Assembly: GCA_947473445.1 (NCBI GenBank)
Contig: CANJEU010000102.1
Location: forward strand, 1-7,272
Direction of reading: 5' to 3'
Length of the DNA stretch: 7,272 bases
DNA from: Fidelibacterota bacterium
GTDB lineage: Bacteria > Pseudomonadota > Alphaproteobacteria > Rhodospirillales > Rhodospirillaceae
The notes beneath the pieces are model-generated. The model was not told where the DNA came from and searched no databases. It worked only from the letters and a program-made list of their open reading frames with translations. Below, in pieces: positions 5,374-7,272 of this stretch. A program made the position numbers and the translations under genes. How positions within the stretch are numbered: position 1 is the stretch's first letter; each line of letters opens with the position of its first letter.

Positions 5374-5415
5374 GTTGTAGCCAGTGTGGCCGGCTGAGCG
5401 GGAGCTTGCTACAAC
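5374..5415. promoter_or_regulatory. Dyad upstream of the cyclase gene
   Basis: GTTGTAGC (5374-5381) and GCTACAAC (5408-5415) form a perfect eight-base inverted repeat with a 26-base spacer, 21 bases before the cyclase ATG. It could be paired half-sites for a regulator or a leader hairpin that affects translation. No confident -35/-10 pair was found around it. Confidence 0.3.
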
Positions 5416-5707
5416 GGGTTGGGGATTGTGGGGCGCATGGCCGGTTTGGGGGACTTCAAAAGACGCTGGAAGCAGCCCTGGGCGCTGCGCCGTAAGCTCG
5501 GCTGGAGCCTGGCGGTCGTCAGCGTCATCGGCACGGTCCTGTTCTCGACGCTCGCCTACCAGGCCGCGCGTCAGACGACGCTGCAAAATATCGACGATCT
5601 TCTTTGTGACGCCGCCGAAGGTGTGCGCGGCATTGTGCCGCCTCTCGTCGTCTCGGAGGCCGAAGCCGCGCCCGGCAGCCAGCCCCAGTACGCCGAAACC
5701 TATCGGC

Positions 5708-5723
5708 GTACCTATGTACCTAT
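5708..5723 (+). repeat. Perfect 8-bp tandem duplication causing the cyclase frameshift
   Basis: GTACCTAT occurs twice head to tail. Eight bases shift the frame by +2. With a single copy the codons read CGT ACC TAT CAT GTC CTC (R-T-Y-H-V-L), joining the upstream and downstream parts of the cyclase exactly. This is the signature of slipped-strand duplication. Confidence 0.95.
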
Positions 5724-5807
5724 CATGTCCTCGAAAGCTATTTCGCCTCTACCAATCTCACATTCCTTTACGCCATCGGCGTACGCGCCGATGGCACAGC
5801 TTTTGAG

Positions 5808-7154
5808 ATGGTCAGCAACTTATCGCCGGAGCAGAAGAAAGCCGGTCTCGACCCCCTCACCGGCCTATTGCTGAAACCTTACGAGCTCTCGCCCGGCATG
5901 GTGAGTGCGGCAAAGTCGGGCAAGCGCACGATCGACACATCAGAAGACGAATACGGCTATTTCCGCTCATGCCTGGTGCCGAGCACTTTTCCTGGCGCGA
6001 AGGGACCGATCTTCGCGATCTTTGGCGCCGACATGGAAGTCAGCAACGTCAATAAACGCCTGCTCGGCGACCTCGTCACCAATCTGAGCCTAGGGTTCAT
6101 CGTCCTGGCGATCACCTTGATCGTGGTACGCGCCATCAGCGACAGCATCGCCCGCGATGTGCGCGTGGTTATGCAGGAGATTGAAGCGATAAGCCGTTTG
6201 GCCTTCAAGCCCGACGAAACCAGGCTGAGGAGCTTGATCCTGGAGGTCGATCAGCTGTTCGGCGCGCTGTTCGACATGAAAGGCGGCTTAAGAGCCTTCA
6301 GCAAGTACGTTCCAACCTCGGTCGTCAAGCGCGTACTGGCTTCAGGCGGCGCCGAGATCGGCGGCGAACGACGCGAACTCTCGCTGCTCATGACCGATGT
6401 GACCGACTTCACCACCATCAGCGAAAAGCTGGAATCCGAACGTGTCATGGCGGTGATGTCGGAATACTTCGCCAACGTCGTGGCGCCAATCCTCGAACTG
6501 AAGGGCACGCTCGATAAATATGTCGGCGACGCCATCTTCGCCTATTGGAATGCCCCGACCGCTCAGGCCAACCACGCCGAGCTGTGCTGCGCCGCCGCCT
6601 TGAAATCGCGCGAGGCCAGCAACCGGCTTGCCGAACGATGGAAAAGCCAGGGACTTGACCCCTGGTATACGAGGTTCGGCTTGCACGCGGGCGAAACCGT
6701 ATTCGGCAACGTCGGTGCGCCCGACCGGATGGATTTTACCGTCATCGGCTCGTCCGTAAACTTAGCTTCACGCATAGAAGGCTTGAACAAGTATTACTGC
6801 ACCGAAATCCTGGCCAGCCAACGCATGTACGAGCTCGCCCAAGGCAAATACGTGTTCCGCAGCGTCGACCACGTCATGCCCAAGGGCGCCATCTATGACT
6901 TCGAGATTTACGAGCTCTTAGGCGCCCGTGCGGGTTTTGACCCCGCCCGGTTGGCCGAACTGGCGCATTGGGAAGATGCCCGCGCGCTTTATAAAGCGCA
7001 CAGATGGGCAGAGGCTAAAGCGGCCTTTGCGGCCTGGGCATCGGGGCATGCGGACGACAAACTGGCTGGACTGTATTTGAAACGCTGCGACGACTTCCAC
7101 ACCGCACCGCCGGCTTCGAACTGGGACGGCGTGCAGCGGTTCGATGCCAAATGA
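5808..7154 (+). CDS. Class III adenylate/guanylate cyclase, catalytic part after the frameshift
   Basis: The downstream open frame starting at its first ATG encodes 448 residues. It contains the end of the sensor region, one membrane helix (about 89-111), a HAMP-like/coiled linker (112-160) and a complete class III nucleotide cyclase domain (about 190-360). The catalytic residues are all present: metal-binding Asp197 (LLMTDVTDF) and Asp241 (KYVGDAIFAYW), which are 44 residues apart as is usual; Lys237 and Asp309 at the base-selecting positions, which favours ATP and hence cAMP; and transition-state Asn318 and Arg322 (VIGSSVNLASR). The C-terminal part (about 375-430) is helical and Ala/Trp-rich, possibly TPR-like. 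No ribosome-binding site precedes this ATG, and the first membrane helix is lost, so a stable product from this start is doubtful. The cyclic-nucleotide-binding gene follows 19 bases after the stop. Confidence 0.8.
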   Translation: MVSNLSPEQKKAGLDPLTGLLLKPYELSPGMVSAAKSGKRTIDTSEDEYGYFRSCLVPSTFPGAKGPIFAIFGADMEVSNVNKRLLGDLVTNLSLGFIVLAITLIVVRAISDSIARDVRVVMQEIEAISRLAFKPDETRLRSLILEVDQLFGALFDMKGGLRAFSKYVPTSVVKRVLASGGAEIGGERRELSLLMTDVTDFTTISEKLESERVMAVMSEYFANVVAPILELKGTLDKYVGDAIFAYWNAPTAQANHAELCCAAALKSREASNRLAERWKSQGLDPWYTRFGLHAGETVFGNVGAPDRMDFTVIGSSVNLASRIEGLNKYYCTEILASQRMYELAQGKYVFRSVDHVMPKGAIYDFEIYELLGARAGFDPARLAELAHWEDARALYKAHRWAEAKAAFAAWASGHADDKLAGLYLKRCDDFHTAPPASNWDGVQRFDAK

Positions 7155-7173
7155 GATTGAGGGGAACACACCG

Positions 7174-7272
7174 ATGCAGATGAGCGACTTTCCGCCGGAC
7201 ACCTTCAAGATCCGTACGGTCGAAGCCGGTGATGTTATTTTCCTGGAGGGGCAGCCCGCCGACAACGCCTAC
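7174..7272 (+). CDS. Cyclic-nucleotide-binding domain protein (N-terminal part, cut by window edge)
   Basis: The first 33 codons of a gene continuing past the window. The peptide begins MQMSDFPPDTFKIRTVEAGD, and VEAGDVIFLEGQPADNAY matches the start of a cNMP-binding (CAP_ED) domain: a G-[DE]-x-[IL]-F-x-E-G-x-x-[AG]-D-x-x-Y pattern leading into beta strands of the nucleotide pocket. GAGGGG (7159-7164) lies nine bases before the ATG at 7174. A second ATG at 7180 is possible. It lies 19 bases after the cyclase stop, so the two are probably co-transcribed, and this protein is a natural receptor for the cyclase product. Whether an HTH or other output domain follows cannot be seen. Confidence 0.8.
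   Translation, partial: MQMSDFPPDTFKIRTVEAGDVIFLEGQPADNAY

Larger units (their letters stand above)
5437..7154 (+). pseudogene. Frameshifted membrane-bound class III adenylate/guanylate cyclase (full-length gene)
   Basis: Two overlapping frames together encode one protein. The first frame starts at ATG 5437 (MAGLGDFKRRWK), has a membrane helix (residues 21-42) and the start of an extracytoplasmic sensor region, then after ...AETYRRTY runs out of register and stops at 5872-5874. The correct continuation (HVLESYFASTNLTFLYAIGV) is in another frame from 5724. The break coincides with a perfect tandem duplication of GTACCTAT (5708-5715 and 5716-5723). Deleting one copy gives an uninterrupted 569-residue protein: TM1 21-42, sensor about 43-205, TM2 about 210-232, HAMP-like linker, cyclase domain about 311-480, and a C-terminal tail. 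As written, the gene cannot make the full protein unless ribosomes shift or the repeat contracts. GTG and TTG codons at 5428 and 5419 are alternative starts. Confidence 0.85.

Overview
The window (GC-rich, roughly 60%) looks like a chromosomal segment of an alphaproteobacterium. The gene families (an MgtE transporter, LipB, a PhyH-type dioxygenase, a transmembrane class III cyclase next to a cyclic-nucleotide-binding protein), the GC-rich codon use and a palindromic repeat of the GGGTCAAGCCC...GGATGACA kind near position 200 all fit. The genus cannot be read from the sequence.

Layout. Positions 2-151 (+) are the tail of a TIM-barrel protein resembling the GH114/TM1410 group. A 20-bp perfect palindrome joined to an alphaproteobacterial-type repeat lies between it and the convergent gene that follows. 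Positions 261-2656 hold three minus-strand genes, in transcription order: a small GIY-YIG nuclease (2656-2417), mgtE (2305-878) and a 170-residue HPt-like protein (773-261). Upstream of the GIY-YIG gene is tRNA-Leu(GAG) with encoded CCA (2923-2839, minus). The gap between them is filled with inverted-repeat modules, one arm of which starts at the tRNA 3' end. lipB (3057-3764, +) diverges from the tRNA and converges on a PhyH-family dioxygenase gene (4813-3959, minus). Divergent from the latter is a 40-residue one-helix membrane protein (4940-5062, +), preceded by a 19-bp near-perfect dyad.

Positions 5081-5336 (minus) are a gene graveyard. The C-terminal half of an acylphosphatase is joined, out of frame, to about 20 residues resembling the N-terminus of a DUF47 (PhoU-like) protein. 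A single deletion spanning two neighbouring genes would explain this.

From 5437 to the end is a signalling operon. It begins with a membrane-bound class III adenylate/guanylate cyclase whose reading frame is broken by a perfect 8-bp tandem duplication (GTACCTAT twice, 5708-5723). Nineteen bases further on is the start of a cyclic-nucleotide-binding protein cut by the window edge. Removing one copy of the 8-mer restores one 569-residue protein with an N-terminal sensor, two membrane helices and an intact catalytic domain. This is the most striking observation in the window: either a very recent knockout, a reversible slipped-strand switch, or an assembly error. No complete novel defence or mobile system was seen.
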